Below, in pieces: positions 33,007 through 42,389 of a DNA stretch of 64,000 nucleotides (position 1 is its first letter; each line of letters opens with the position of its first letter). The DNA is taken from positions 1,240,001-1,304,000 of the forward strand of contig NZ_CP135079.1 of the NCBI RefSeq assembly GCF_032121415.1, read 5' to 3'. A program made the translations under genes and the position numbers. The DNA comes from Streptomyces parvus (GTDB lineage: Bacteria > Actinomycetota > Actinomycetes > Streptomycetales > Streptomycetaceae). The notes beneath the pieces were generated by a model, which ran no database searches, was not told the DNA's origin, and saw only the letters and a program-made list of their open reading frames with translations.

Positions 33007-34260
33007 ATGGAACACATCACGCTGCTGCTTGCGATTGTGGTCGTAACAGCTCTCGTGTTCGATTTCACGAACGGTTTCCACGACACCGCCAACGCGATGG
33101 CGACCACCATCTCGACCGGCGCACTGAAGCCCAAGACAGCGGTGGCCATGTCCGCCGTTCTCAACCTGATCGGCGCGTTCCTGTCGGTGGAGGTCGCCAA
33201 GACGATCTCCGGCGGGATTGTCAACGAGGACGGCCTCAGAACCGAGGTCATCTTCGCGGCGCTCGTCGGCGCCATCCTGTGGAATCTGCTGACCTGGCTG
33301 CTGGGGCTGCCTTCCAGCTCCTCCCACGCCCTGTTCGGCGGTCTGATCGGCGCCGCGGTCATGTCGGCCGGCTGGTCCTCGATCAACGGCGGCACCGTCG
33401 TCACCAAGGTGCTGCTCCCCGCGATCGCCGCCCCGCTGGTCGCCGGCATCGCCGCGATGCTGGCCACCCGGCTGACGTACCGGATCAACCGGAACGTCAC
33501 CGACCCGAACCAACTGAAGTCGACCGCCAAGGGCTACCGGGCCGGGCAGATCGCCTCCGCCGGTCTCGTCTCGCTCGCCCACGGCACCAACGACGCCCAG
33601 AAGACGATGGGCATCATCACCCTCGCCCTGGTCACCAGCGGTGTCCTGGCCCCCGGTTCCAACCCGCCGCTGTGGGTCATCGTCTCCGCCGGTGTCGCCA
33701 TCGCGCTCGGCACCTACCTCGGTGGCTGGCGCATCATCCGCACCATGGGCAAGGGCCTGACCGACCTCCGGCCGCCGCAGGGCTTCGCCGCCCAGACCAG
33801 TGCGGCGACCGTCATCCTGGCCTCCTCGCACCTCGGCTTCTCGCTCTCCACCACGCAGTCCTGCTCCGGCGCCGTGATGGGCGCGGGCCTCGGCCGCAAG
33901 GGCGGCGTGGTCCGCTGGTCCACCGCCACCCGGATGTTCGTCGCCTGGGGTCTGACGCTGCCGGCGGCGGGTCTGGTCGGCGCCGCCGCCGAGTTCCTGA
34001 CCAAGCAGGGCACGTGGGGCATCGCCGTCACCGCGATCCTGCTCGTCGGCGGCTCCTTCGCGATCTGGCTGGCCTCGCGCCGCCAGCCCGTGGACCACAC
34101 CAACGTCAACGACGCGGACGGCGACGAGCCCCAGGGCATCGTCACCACGGCCATCGCCGCGGTCCAGCCGCCGCCCGTCGGGGTCCCGGCCGCCGACCTC
34201 ATCACCACCATCCCGGCCTCGGCTCCCGACGACCCGGCCCGGCCGCCGGCCAAGGTGTAA
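33007..34260 (+). CDS. pit: Low-affinity inorganic phosphate transporter, PiT family
   Basis: The 417-residue membrane protein carries both PiT signature repeats: FDFTNGFHDTANAMATTISTGALKP near the N-terminus and SLAHGTNDAQKTMGIITLAL near residue 195, each with an Asn and Asp in the transport path. About ten helices are seen. It moves metal-phosphate with protons. The cytoplasmic tail is Pro/Ala-rich. Its position matches the gene called pitH2 in S. coelicolor (from memory). The ATG at 33007 has no strong ribosome site. A PHO box is upstream and a small membrane-protein gene follows after 12 nt. Confidence 0.93.
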   Translation: MEHITLLLAIVVVTALVFDFTNGFHDTANAMATTISTGALKPKTAVAMSAVLNLIGAFLSVEVAKTISGGIVNEDGLRTEVIFAALVGAILWNLLTWLLGLPSSSSHALFGGLIGAAVMSAGWSSINGGTVVTKVLLPAIAAPLVAGIAAMLATRLTYRINRNVTDPNQLKSTAKGYRAGQIASAGLVSLAHGTNDAQKTMGIITLALVTSGVLAPGSNPPLWVIVSAGVAIALGTYLGGWRIIRTMGKGLTDLRPPQGFAAQTSAATVILASSHLGFSLSTTQSCSGAVMGAGLGRKGGVVRWSTATRMFVAWGLTLPAAGLVGAAAEFLTKQGTWGIAVTAILLVGGSFAIWLASRRQPVDHTNVNDADGDEPQGIVTTAIAAVQPPPVGVPAADLITTIPASAPDDPARPPAKV

Positions 34261-34272
34261 GGAAAGATCCGC

Positions 34273-34503
34273 ATGAAAATCGACTGGGCAGCTCTCGCCT
34301 CCGTCTTCGGTGTCAGCCTCGTGGTCACCGTCGCGCTGGTCGGCCTCTTCACCCTGGGCATCGTCGCCCTCTCCAAGCAGTCCGCGACGGCCGGAGGCAG
34401 CGCCTCCGGCGGATCGGTCGCGCTGGCCCGCACCGGTGCGTACGCCTGCTTCGGGCTCTGCGTGGCGGCGGTCTCGTACGGGATCTATCTGATCGTCGCC
34501 TGA
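34273..34503 (+). CDS. Small membrane protein co-transcribed with pit
   Basis: The 76-residue protein has two membrane helices (ALASVFGVSLVVTVALVGLFTLGIVAL and TGAYACFGLCVAAVSYGIYLIVA) joined by a Gly/Ser-rich loop. I know no function. It follows pit by 12 nt with AAGGAAAG ahead of its ATG and is followed by a terminator, so it is part of a two-gene unit. It could be an accessory subunit or regulator of Pit; this is inference from position only. Confidence 0.75.
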   Translation: MKIDWAALASVFGVSLVVTVALVGLFTLGIVALSKQSATAGGSASGGSVALARTGAYACFGLCVAAVSYGIYLIVA

Positions 34504-34524
34504 CCCCGTACCCCGCACTCCCCC

Positions 34525-34554
34525 GGGCCGGACACACCCTCGTGTGTCCGGCCC
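34525..34554 (+). terminator. Terminator hairpin of the pit operon
   Basis: A perfect 13-bp stem (34525-34537 and 34542-34554) with loop CCTC lies 21 nt after the small membrane-protein stop. It separates the pit operon from the cobalamin riboswitch. Confidence 0.8.
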
Positions 34555-34637
34555 GATGTGCGTCCGCCCACAGTGGAGCCCCGCAGGTCAACAGCGAGTT
34601 GACGGCTGTTCTCGGGGCGTGGTGGACTGCCTGAGCC

Positions 34638-34798
34638 ATTTACGGCGACAGCAGAGGAAGCCGGTGTGAATCCGGCGCGGTCCCGCCACTGTCACCGGGG
34701 AGCACTCCCCCACACCGGACGTCACGGCTCGCGGTACGCGGGCTGGAAGGCCGGGGGAACTGCGGATCCGGGAGCCAGGAGACTCTCGTCGCCGGTCA
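34638..34798 (+). promoter_or_regulatory. Cobalamin (adenosylcobalamin) riboswitch
   Basis: The conserved core is clear: CAGAGGAAGCCGGTGTGAAT with CCGGCGCGGTCCCGCCACTGT, and the B12-box-like GGAGCCAGGAGACTC near 34771-34785. The closing P1 helix can be drawn as CGGCGAC (34642-34648) pairing with GTCGCCG (34788-34794). It lies 110-270 nt upstream of the first cobalamin gene and should repress the operon when coenzyme B12 is plentiful. The region after it contains a leader ORF rather than an obvious terminator, so control is probably at translation. The rest of the 407-nt gap before cbiB holds the pit terminator and this leader. Confidence 0.93.
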
Positions 34799-34838
34799 CG
34801 TCGAACCAGGGCGCGGACCCTGAGTGAGGACCTACGCC

Positions 34839-34907
34839 ATGCCCGGCCGCCGTGCGCCGCTTCCTGTCCCCCTCCGTGTCGGAACGCCTCTTTCCGCGAC
34901 GGGCTGA
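34839..34907 (+). CDS. Leader ORF between the riboswitch and cbiB (22 codons)
   Basis: An ATG at 34839 with GAGGA 8 nt upstream opens a 22-codon frame (starting MPGRRAPLPVPL) that stops at 34905-34907, three nt before the GTG of cbiB. The cbiB start has no good ribosome site of its own, so it may depend on ribosomes finishing this leader. The riboswitch could act by exposing or hiding the leader's ribosome site. Confidence 0.45.
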   Translation: MPGRRAPLPVPLRVGTPLSATG

Positions 34908-34910
34908 GCC

Positions 34911-35891
34911 GTGCGTGCCGACCGTGTCTTCGCGTACGGCGCCACGGCCGGGCTGATCGCCGACGCGCTGCTCGGCGATCCCCGCCGGGGCCACCCCGTC
35001 GCCGGATTCGGCCGCGCCGCGGCGCGGGTCGAGTCCCTGTTGTGGCGCGACGACCGCGGCCGGGGCGCGCTGCACACCCTGGTGTGCGCCGGAGGCGCCG
35101 TGGGGGCCGCCGCGCTGACCGCCCGCGCCGTAGGGGGACGCCCCGCGCTCGCCGTCACGCTGACCGCCGCCACCGTCTGGTCCGTCGTCGGCGGTACGTC
35201 GCTGGGCCGGGAGGCCCGCGCCATCGGGGGCGCGCTGGCCGCCGGGGACCTGGAGGTGGCCCGGGAGCGGCTGCCGCATCTGTGCGGGCGCGATCCGCAC
35301 GCGCTGGACGGGCCGGGGATCGCCCGCGCGGTCGTGGAGTCGGTCGCCGAGAACACCTCGGACGCCGTCGTCGGTGCGCTGGTGTGGGGGGCGATCGGCG
35401 GAGTGCCGGGGCTGGTCGGGTTCCGGGCGGTGAACACGCTGGACGCGATGGTCGGCCACAAGTCGCCCCGCCACCGCCGCTACGGCTGGGCCTCGGCCCG
35501 CCTGGACGACGTGGCCGGCTGGCCGGGCGCCCGGCTGACGGCCGCGCTGGCCGTGGTCGGCGGCGGGCGGCCCGCGGAGGCCGTACGCGCCTGGAGGGCG
35601 GACGCGCACCGCCACCCGAGTCCGAACGCGGGACCCGTGGAGGCCGCGTTCGCGGGGGCGCTCGGCGTAAGGCTGGGCGGCACGCTCGCGTACGCGGGGC
35701 GCGTCGAGCACCGGCCGGTGCTGAACGGGGCGGCCGGGCGGGACGTGCGGGGCGCGGACATCGAGCGCGCGGTGCGGTTGTCGCGCCGGGTGAGCGCGCT
35801 GGCCCTGGGGGTGTGCGTGGCGGGCCGGTTGGCTGCGGGCCGCCTGGCCGCGCGGCGGTCGGTCGCGGGGCGGAAGCGGGGTCGGGCATGA
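34911..35891 (+). CDS. cbiB: Adenosylcobinamide-phosphate synthase CbiB/CobD
   Basis: CbiB attaches the aminopropanol arm to adenosylcobyric acid. The 326-residue membrane protein has the family start (ADALLGDPRRGHPVAGFGRAAARVESLLW), SLGREARAIGGAL, the motif ESVAENTSDAVVGALVWGAIGG, MVGHKSPRHRRYGWASARLDDVAGWPGARLTA and PSPNAGPVEAAFAGALGVRLGG. About five hydrophobic segments are present. GTG start at 34911, controlled by the cobalamin riboswitch through a leader ORF. Its stop overlaps a micro-ORF leading to cobQ. The last residues are basic (RKRGRA). Confidence 0.92.
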   Translation: MRADRVFAYGATAGLIADALLGDPRRGHPVAGFGRAAARVESLLWRDDRGRGALHTLVCAGGAVGAAALTARAVGGRPALAVTLTAATVWSVVGGTSLGREARAIGGALAAGDLEVARERLPHLCGRDPHALDGPGIARAVVESVAENTSDAVVGALVWGAIGGVPGLVGFRAVNTLDAMVGHKSPRHRRYGWASARLDDVAGWPGARLTAALAVVGGGRPAEAVRAWRADAHRHPSPNAGPVEAAFAGALGVRLGGTLAYAGRVEHRPVLNGAAGRDVRGADIERAVRLSRRVSALALGVCVAGRLAAGRLAARRSVAGRKRGRA

Positions 35892-35968
35892 GCGGTACGG
35901 CAGGGAACGGTATAGCGGGGAGCAGTACGGCACGGTCGCGTGCGGTACGGGAACGGGGGCGGGCATGA
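35888..35968 (+). CDS. Bridging micro-ORF between cbiB and cobQ (26 codons)
   Basis: An ATG at 35888 overlaps the cbiB stop as ATGA, and its TGA overlaps the cobQ ATG at 35965, again as ATGA. The peptide (starting MSGTAGNG) is Gly/Ser/Arg-rich and ends ERGRA, close to the KRGRA end of CbiB. The 22 nt before each ATGAG are 19/22 identical, so the cbiB stop region appears to have been duplicated. The arrangement is the same as at tldD-tldE. It is probably a coupling device rather than a functional protein. Confidence 0.4.
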   Translation: MSGTAGNGIAGSSTARSRAVRERGRA

Positions 35969-37620
35969 GGGGCGGCGGGCTGCTGGTCGCGGGAACGACC
36001 TCGGACGCGGGCAAGAGCGTCGTCACGGCGGGCATCTGCCGCTGGCTGGTGCGCCGGGGCGTGAAGGTCGCGCCGTTCAAGGCGCAGAACATGTCCCTCA
36101 ACTCCTTCGTGACCCGCGAGGGTGCGGAGATCGGGCGGGCCCAGGCGATGCAGGCGCAGGCCGCCCGGGTGGAGCCGACGGCCCTGATGAACCCGGTGCT
36201 GCTGAAGCCCGGCAGCGACCGGTCCAGCCAGGTCGTCCTGATGGGGAAGCCGGTCGGCGAGATGAGCGCCCGCGGGTACCACGGAGGCCGTCAGGAGGCG
36301 CTGCTCGGCACGGTGACCGCCTGCCTGGAGGAGCTGCGGTCGACGTACGACGCGGTGATCTGCGAGGGGGCCGGCTCCCCCGCCGAGATCAACCTCCGGC
36401 GCACCGACATCGTGAACATGGGGATCGCGCGCGCCGCCCGCTTCCCCGTGCTGGTCGTCGGGGACATCGACCGCGGCGGGGTCTTCGCCTCGTTCTTCGG
36501 GACGACGGCGCTGCTGAGCGCAGAGGACCAGTCGCTGGTCGCGGGCTACCTGGTCAACAAGTTCCGGGGGGACGTCTCGCTGCTGGAGCCGGGCCTCGAC
36601 ATGCTGTACGGGCTGACCGGGCGGCGGACGTACGGGGTGCTGCCGTACGCCCACGGGCTCGGCATCGACGAGGAGGACGGCCTGCGGGTCTCCCTGCGGG
36701 GGGCGGTGCGGGAGTCGGTCGTGGCGCCGCCCCAGGGGGAGGACGTGCTGCGGGTCGCGGTCTGCGCGGTGCCGCTGATGTCCAACTTCACGGATGTGGA
36801 CGCGCTGGCCGCCGAACCGGGCGTCGTCGTGCGGTTCGTGGACCGGGCGGAGGAGCTGGCCGACGCGGACCTGGTGATCGTGCCGGGGACGCGCGGCACG
36901 GTGAAGGCGCTGGCCTGGCTGCGGGAGCGCGGCCTCGCGGAGGCGCTGGTGCGGCGGGCTGCGGAGGGCCGGCCCGTGCTGGGGATCTGCGGCGGGTTCC
37001 AGGTGCTCGGTGAGCGGATCGAGGACGAGGTGGAGTCGCGGGCGGGGGTCGTGGCCGGGCTGGGGGTCCTTCCCGTGCGGATTCGCTTCGACCGGGACAA
37101 GACCCTGGCGCGGCCGGTCGGTTCGGCGCTGGGCGAGACCGTGGAGGGGTACGAGATCCACCACGGGGTGGCCGACGTACGGAGCGGGGAGCCGTTCCTG
37201 GACGGGTGCCGGGTGGGGGCGGTGTGGGGGACGCACTGGCACGGCTCGCTGGAGAGCGATGCGTTCCGGCGGCGGTTCCTGGTGGAGGTGGCCCGGGCCG
37301 CCGGGCGGCGGTTCGTTCCCGCGCCGGACACGAGTTTCGGGGTGCTGCGGGAGGAGCAGCTGGACCGGCTCGGGGATCTGGTGGAGGAGCACGCGGACAC
37401 GGATGCGTTGTGGCGCTTGATCGAGGGGGGTGCGCCGGGGGGGCTGCCGTTCGTTCCGCCGGGGGCGCCGACGCCGGGTGCGGGTGGTTCGGCGGTCCGG
37501 GCCGCTGCCCCGGACCCCGCTGCTCCGTCGCCGGAGGGGCGTGAGATCGCCACGCCCCAGGGGCTTGGTGCGACCGGTCCCGTAGAAGCTGAACAGCATG
37601 TCGACGAGGAGGCCTTGTGA
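35965..37620 (+). CDS. cobQ: Cobyric acid synthase
   Basis: CobQ (CbiP) amidates four carboxylates of adenosylcobyrinic acid a,c-diamide using glutamine and ATP. The 551-residue protein has an N-terminal synthetase domain ([18 protein letters not shown]-loop, [23 protein letters not shown]) and a C-terminal glutamine amidotransferase domain with nucleophile Cys in [11 protein letters not shown] and His in GYEIHHG. The last 60 or so residues are Gly/Pro/Ala-rich and go beyond the family's usual end; a G/C palindrome lies in that part. Its stop overlaps the next start (GTGA). Confidence 0.94.
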   Translation: MRGGGLLVAGTTSDAGKSVVTAGICRWLVRRGVKVAPFKAQNMSLNSFVTREGAEIGRAQAMQAQAARVEPTALMNPVLLKPGSDRSSQVVLMGKPVGEMSARGYHGGRQEALLGTVTACLEELRSTYDAVICEGAGSPAEINLRRTDIVNMGIARAARFPVLVVGDIDRGGVFASFFGTTALLSAEDQSLVAGYLVNKFRGDVSLLEPGLDMLYGLTGRRTYGVLPYAHGLGIDEEDGLRVSLRGAVRESVVAPPQGEDVLRVAVCAVPLMSNFTDVDALAAEPGVVVRFVDRAEELADADLVIVPGTRGTVKALAWLRERGLAEALVRRAAEGRPVLGICGGFQVLGERIEDEVESRAGVVAGLGVLPVRIRFDRDKTLARPVGSALGETVEGYEIHHGVADVRSGEPFLDGCRVGAVWGTHWHGSLESDAFRRRFLVEVARAAGRRFVPAPDTSFGVLREEQLDRLGDLVEEHADTDALWRLIEGGAPGGLPFVPPGAPTPGAGGSAVRAAAPDPAAPSPEGREIATPQGLGATGPVEAEQHVDEEAL

Positions 37621-39653
37621 GTACGCCGTATCCCTTCACCGCGATCGTCGGGCAGGACGATCTGCGGCTCGGGCTCTTGCTGAACGCCGTCAGTCCGGCC
37701 GTCGGCGGGGTGCTCGTGCGGGGTGAGAAGGGGACCGCCAAGTCCACCGCCGTGCGGGCGCTGGCCGCGCTGATGCCCGAGGTCTCCGTCGTACCGGGGT
37801 GCCGGTTCTCCTGTGACCCGGTCTCGCCGGACCCTGCGTGTCCTGATGGGCCGCACGCGGAGGCGGCCGGGGTGTCGCGGGCCGCGCGGACCGTGGAGCT
37901 GCCGGTCGGGGCGTCCGAGGACCGGCTGGTGGGGGCGCTGGACATCGAGCGGGCGCTCTCGGAGGGCGTGAAGGCGTTCGAGCCGGGGCTGCTGGCCGAC
38001 GCGCACCGCGGGATCCTGTACGTGGACGAGGTCAACCTCCTCCACGACCACTTGGTGGACCTGCTGCTGGACGCGGCGGCCATGGGCGCCTCGTACGTCG
38101 AGCGCGAAGGCGTCTCCGTACGGCATGCGGCGCGGTTCCTGCTGGTCGGGACGATGAACCCGGAAGAGGGCGAGCTGCGGCCGCAGTTGCTGGACCGGTT
38201 CGGGCTGACCGTGGAGGTCTCCGCGTCCCGGGACACCGACGAGCGGGTCGAGGTCGTGCGCCGTCGGCTCGCGTACGACGACGATCCCGAGGGCTTCGCC
38301 GCGCGCTGGGCCGAGGAGGAGGGCGCCCTGCGCGAGCGGATCGCCGCCGCGCGCGTCCTGCTGCCCCGGGTCGTGCTGAGCGACGGCGTGTTGCGGCAGA
38401 TCGCGGCCACCTGCGCCGCGTTCGAGGTCGACGGGATGCGGGCCGACATCGTGATGGCCCGTACCGCCACCGCGCTCGCCGCCTGGGCCGGCCGCGAGGA
38501 GGTCACCGCCGACGACGTACGCCGGGCGGCCCTGCTGGCCCTCCCCCACCGGCGGCGGCGCAACCCGTTCGACGCGCCCGGTCTCGACGAGGACAAGCTC
38601 GACCAGACCCTGGACGAGGCCGGCGGGGACCAGGGGCAGGACAACGACGACGACCCCGACCCCGGTCCCGACGGTGGCGGTGACGGCGGTGGGGGCGGTG
38701 GGGTGCCGCCGCAGGCCGACGGGGAGGACCGTACGCCGCCCCGGGGCTCGGAGGGCGACTCTCCGTCCCCGGCCCCCCGGGGCGCGCCCGACACGCCCGG
38801 ACGGCCCGCCGGGGGCGAGCAGCAGCCCGTGGCCTCCGCCGAGCCGTTCCGGACGAAGATGCTCAGCGTGCCGGGGCTCGGCGAAGGTGCTGCGGGGCGG
38901 CGCTCCCGGGCCCGTACCGAGCATGGCCGTACCACCGGCGCGCGGCGGCCCGAGGGGGCGCTGACCAAGCTGCATCTGGCCGCGACCGTGCAGGCCGCCG
39001 CCCCGCACCAGCGTGCGCGCGGGCGGGCCGGGCGCGGGCTCGTGGTGCGCCGGGACGATCTGCGGCAGGCGACCCGGGAGGGGCGTGAGGGCAACCTCGT
39101 GCTGTTCGTCGTGGACGCCTCCGGGTCGATGGCGGCCCGGCAGCGGATGAGTGCGGTCAAGGGGGCCGTGCTGTCGCTGCTGCTCGATGCCTACCAGCGG
39201 CGGGACAAGGTCGGTCTGGTGACCTTCCGGGGCAAGGAGGCCGACGTGGCGCTGCCGCCGACCTCGTCCGTGGACGCGGCCGCCTCCCGGCTGGAGTCGC
39301 TGCCGACCGGAGGCCGTACGCCGCTGGCCGCCGGGCTGCTCAAGGCCCATGACGTGCTGCGGGTGGAGCGGCTGCGCGATCCGTCGCGGCGGCCCCTGCT
39401 CGTCGTCGTCACGGACGGACGGGCGACCGGCGGGCCGGATCCCGTGGCGCTCGCGGGGCGGGCCGGGCGGCTGCACCGGGCCGAGGGGACGGCATCCGTC
39501 GTCGTGGACTGCGAGTCGGGGTACGTACGCCTCGGTCTCGCCGGGGAGTTGGCCCGGGAACTGGGAGGCACCGCCGTCACGCTCGACGAGCTGCGGGCCG
39601 ACTCGATCGCCGGGCTCGTCAAGGACGTCACCGCAGCCGGGAGGGCCGCTTAA
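37617..39653 (+). CDS. Cobaltochelatase/magnesium-chelatase-like fusion (AAA + VWA)
   Basis: The 678-residue protein joins a ChlI-type AAA+ domain (Walker [10 protein letters not shown] at 36-44, Walker [11 protein letters not shown], sensor [18 protein letters not shown]) to a Pro/Asp/Gly-rich linker (about 335-400) and a C-terminal VWA domain with the MIDAS motif [11 protein letters not shown]. This ChlI-ChlD fusion is common in actinobacterial cobalamin clusters and is thought to drive cobalt insertion together with a CobN subunit, which is not in the window. The start is GTG overlapping cobQ. Its TAA overlaps the ATG of cobO. Confidence 0.9.
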   Translation: MSTPYPFTAIVGQDDLRLGLLLNAVSPAVGGVLVRGEKGTAKSTAVRALAALMPEVSVVPGCRFSCDPVSPDPACPDGPHAEAAGVSRAARTVELPVGASEDRLVGALDIERALSEGVKAFEPGLLADAHRGILYVDEVNLLHDHLVDLLLDAAAMGASYVEREGVSVRHAARFLLVGTMNPEEGELRPQLLDRFGLTVEVSASRDTDERVEVVRRRLAYDDDPEGFAARWAEEEGALRERIAAARVLLPRVVLSDGVLRQIAATCAAFEVDGMRADIVMARTATALAAWAGREEVTADDVRRAALLALPHRRRRNPFDAPGLDEDKLDQTLDEAGGDQGQDNDDDPDPGPDGGGDGGGGGGVPPQADGEDRTPPRGSEGDSPSPAPRGAPDTPGRPAGGEQQPVASAEPFRTKMLSVPGLGEGAAGRRSRARTEHGRTTGARRPEGALTKLHLAATVQAAAPHQRARGRAGRGLVVRRDDLRQATREGREGNLVLFVVDASGSMAARQRMSAVKGAVLSLLLDAYQRRDKVGLVTFRGKEADVALPPTSSVDAAASRLESLPTGGRTPLAAGLLKAHDVLRVERLRDPSRRPLLVVVTDGRATGGPDPVALAGRAGRLHRAEGTASVVVDCESGYVRLGLAGELARELGGTAVTLDELRADSIAGLVKDVTAAGRAA

Positions 39654-40252
39654 TGCCACAGGGACAGCCGACCACGGTGCCGGACGACGGGCTCACCACC
39701 CGTCAGCGGCGCAACCGCCCGCTCCTGTTCGTCCACACGGGCGTCGGGAAGGGCAAGTCCACCGCCGCCTTCGGGCTCGCGCTGCGGGCCTGGAACCAGG
39801 GGTGGCCGATCGGGGTGTTCCAGTTCGTGAAGTCCGCGAAGTGGAAGGTCGGCGAGGAGAACGCGCTGAAGGTGCTGGGAGCGAGCGGCGAGGGCGGCAC
39901 CGTCGACTGGCACAAGATGGGCGAGGGCTGGTCCTGGGTCCAGCGCGACGGCCAGCTCGACAACGAGGAGAAGGCCCGCGAGGGCTGGGAGCAGGTCAAG
40001 CGGGACCTGGCGGCGGAGACGTACAAGCTGTACGTGCTCGACGAGTTCGCCTATCCCCTGCACTGGGGCTGGATCGACACCGACGAGGTCGTCGAGGTCA
40101 TGCGGAACCGGCCCGGCACCCAGCATGTGGTGATCACCGGCCGCAACGCGCCGGACAAGCTCATCGAGGCCGCCGACCTGGTGACCGACATGTCGAAGGT
40201 CAAGCACCCGATGGACGCGGGGCAGAAGGGCCAGAGGGGCATCGAGTGGTGA
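39653..40252 (+). CDS. cobO: Cob(I)yrinic acid a,c-diamide adenosyltransferase
   Basis: CobO transfers the 5'-deoxyadenosyl group of ATP to cobalt, making the coenzyme form. The 199-residue protein has the P-loop G30VGKGKST37, a typical FVHTGVGKGKSTAAFGLALRAWNQGW start, VFQFVKSAKWKVGEENAL, and LYVLDEFAYPLHWGWID with RNAPDKLIEAADLVTDM near the end. Length is normal for the family. It overlaps the chelatase gene by 1 nt (TAATG) and cobB by 4 nt, so the genes are translated as a coupled unit. Confidence 0.95.
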   Translation: MPQGQPTTVPDDGLTTRQRRNRPLLFVHTGVGKGKSTAAFGLALRAWNQGWPIGVFQFVKSAKWKVGEENALKVLGASGEGGTVDWHKMGEGWSWVQRDGQLDNEEKAREGWEQVKRDLAAETYKLYVLDEFAYPLHWGWIDTDEVVEVMRNRPGTQHVVITGRNAPDKLIEAADLVTDMSKVKHPMDAGQKGQRGIEW

Positions 40253-41613
40253 GTGTGCCCCGTCTGGTCATCGCCGCGCCGGCCTCCAACAGCGGCAAGA
40301 CCACCGTCGCCACCGGTCTGATGGCCGCCTTCGCCGCGCGCGGGCTGGCCGTCTCGCCGCACAAGGTCGGCCCGGACTACATCGATCCGGGCTACCACTC
40401 CCTGGCGACGGGCCGCCCCGGCCGGAATCTCGACGCGTACATGTGCGGGACGGACCTCGTCGCCCCGCTCTTCGCGCACGGGTCCGCGGGGTGCGACCTC
40501 GCCGTGGTCGAGGGCGTGATGGGGCTGTACGACGGTGCCTCGGGCCAGGGGGAGCTGGCATCGACCGCGCAGGTGGCCAAGCTGCTCAAGGCGCCCGTGG
40601 TGCTGGTGGTGGACGCCTCCTCGCAGTCCCGGTCCGTGGCGGCCCTGGTGCACGGGTTCGCCTCCTGGGACCCTCAGGTGCGGATCGGCGGGGTGATCCT
40701 GAACAAGGTGGCCTCCGACCGGCACGAGGCGCTGCTGCGGGACGCGCTGGACGAGTCGGGGCTGCCGGTGCTCGGGGTGATCCGGCGGGCGCCGCAGGTC
40801 GCGACGCCCTCGCGGCACCTGGGACTGGTCCCGGTGGCCGAGCGGCAGAGCGAAGCGGTGGACGCCGTTCGGGCCATGGGCGAGCGGGTGCGCGCCGGGT
40901 GCGACCTGGACGCGCTGCTGGCGCTGGCGCGGACGGCTCCCGCACCGGCGGTCGAGCCGTGGCAGCCCGCGTACGGCCGCGCCGCCACCGGTCAGGGCCC
41001 CCGGCCCGTCGTCGCCGTGGCGGGCGGGGCGGCGTTCACCTTCGCGTACGCGGAGCACGCCGAGCTGCTGACGGCGGCCGGTGCGGAGGTCGTGACCTTC
41101 GATCCGCTGCGGGACGAGAAGCTGCCCGCGGGTACGGCGGGACTCGTCATCGGTGGCGGGTTCCCGGAGATGTACGCCCCCGAGCTGTCGGCCAACGAGC
41201 CGTTGCGGCGGGCGGTCACGGAACTGGCCCTGAGCGGTGCGCCGGTGGCCGCCGAGTGCGCGGGGCTGCTGTATCTGGCCCGGGAGCTGGACGGGAAGCC
41301 GATGTGCGGGGTGCTGGACGCCGGGGCCCGGATGTCCGAGCGGCTGACGCTCGGGTACCGGCAGGCGGTGGCGGTCTCGGACAGCCCGCTGGCGGCGGCG
41401 GGGACCCGGGTGCGGGGGCACGAGTTCCACCGCACGGTGCTGGAGCCCGCCGCGGGGGCCACTCCGGCCTGGGGCATGCACCAGCCGGAGCGGCGGGTCG
41501 AGGGGTACGTCCAGCGGGGCGTGCACGCGAGCTATCTGCACACCCACTGGGCCGCGTCGCCCGAGGTGGCCCGGCGGTTCGTGGAGCACTGCCGGGTGCT
41601 TCCGGCGCGGTGA
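40249..41613 (+). CDS. cobB: Cobyrinic acid a,c-diamide synthase
   Basis: CobB (CbiA) amidates the a and c side chains of (hydrogeno)cobyrinic acid. The 454-residue protein has the N-terminal P-loop ASNSGKTTVATGLMAAF, VGPDYIDPGYH, EGVMGLYDG and the C-terminal GATase domain with Cys in VAAECAGLLYLARELDG and the motif GHEFHRTVLEP. It starts at the GTG that overlaps cobO's stop. It is the last gene of the riboswitch-controlled run; the following gene is on the other strand. Confidence 0.94.
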   Translation: MSVPRLVIAAPASNSGKTTVATGLMAAFAARGLAVSPHKVGPDYIDPGYHSLATGRPGRNLDAYMCGTDLVAPLFAHGSAGCDLAVVEGVMGLYDGASGQGELASTAQVAKLLKAPVVLVVDASSQSRSVAALVHGFASWDPQVRIGGVILNKVASDRHEALLRDALDESGLPVLGVIRRAPQVATPSRHLGLVPVAERQSEAVDAVRAMGERVRAGCDLDALLALARTAPAPAVEPWQPAYGRAATGQGPRPVVAVAGGAAFTFAYAEHAELLTAAGAEVVTFDPLRDEKLPAGTAGLVIGGGFPEMYAPELSANEPLRRAVTELALSGAPVAAECAGLLYLARELDGKPMCGVLDAGARMSERLTLGYRQAVAVSDSPLAAAGTRVRGHEFHRTVLEPAAGATPAWGMHQPERRVEGYVQRGVHASYLHTHWAASPEVARRFVEHCRVLPAR

Positions 41614-41657
41614 GCGGCGCGTCCGGCGCACGGGGACGTCCGGGGCGTACGCGTGGC

Positions 41658-42389
41658 TCACTCGGCGATGCCGACGACCAGCCAGATGAAGCCCACGCCC
41701 CCGATGGTGCAGAGAAGGGTGGAGCGGGCGGGATGGGTGTGGTGCGCCTCGGGAAGGATCTCCGCAGCGGCCAGGTAGAGCAGGGCTCCGCCGAAGAAGC
41801 CGAGATAGCCGCCGAGCAGTTCCTCCGGAAGGGTGAACAGCAGCGTCGTCGCCGCGCCCACGACCGGTGCCACGGCGGCCGCGAACAACATCAGGAGCGC
41901 TTTGCGGCGGGCGTTCCCGTACAGACTGGTGAGGGTGTACGTGTTGAATCCGTCGGCGAAGTCATGACTGATCACCGCCAGCGCGACGGCCACGCCCATG
42001 GAGCCGCTGACCTGGAAGGCGGCGCCGAGCGCGATGCCGTCCATCAGGCTGTGGCCGACCATCGCGGCGGCCGCCGCCAGCCCCACCTGCGGTACGCGCT
42101 CGCCGTGCTGCCCGCCCGCCCCGTGTGCCACCTGGCGTACGGAGAGCAGCCGCTCGACCAGATGGGCCACCAGGAAGCCGCCCACGAAGAGCAGCAGCGC
42201 CATCGGCACCCCGAGCACCGGCTCGCCCGCCGCCTCGATCGCCTCCGGCAGGAGGTCGAGACCGACCACGCCGAGCATCAGGCCTCCCGCGAGGCCGAGC
42301 ACCAGATGGCGGCGGTCGGTGACGCGTTGGGCGACCCAGCCGCCGGCCAGGGTCATCAGGAACGCGCCGAGCGCGACGAACACCGCCAT
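41658..42389 (-). CDS. ZIP family metal transporter
   Basis: The 243-residue protein has about eight membrane helices with the metal-binding motifs of ZIP proteins: VGHSLMDGIALGAAFQVSG in helix 4, VISHDFADGFNTYTLT in helix 5, and LPEAHHTHPA near the end. A His/Glu-containing loop (VERLLSVRQVAHGAGGQHGE) separates two halves. ZIP proteins bring Zn, Fe, Mn or Co into the cytoplasm. Its place between cobalamin genes raises the possibility of cobalt uptake, but no riboswitch precedes it and the metal is not proved. Confidence 0.87.
   Translation of the reverse strand: MAVFVALGAFLMTLAGGWVAQRVTDRRHLVLGLAGGLMLGVVGLDLLPEAIEAAGEPVLGVPMALLLFVGGFLVAHLVERLLSVRQVAHGAGGQHGERVPQVGLAAAAAMVGHSLMDGIALGAAFQVSGSMGVAVALAVISHDFADGFNTYTLTSLYGNARRKALLMLFAAAVAPVVGAATTLLFTLPEELLGGYLGFFGGALLYLAAAEILPEAHHTHPARSTLLCTIGGVGFIWLVVGIAE

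Noticed and set aside
36546..39659. 1037-residue minus-strand ORF over cobQ and the chelatase gene
   Set aside because: Shadow of two genes with clear catalytic motifs on the plus strand.
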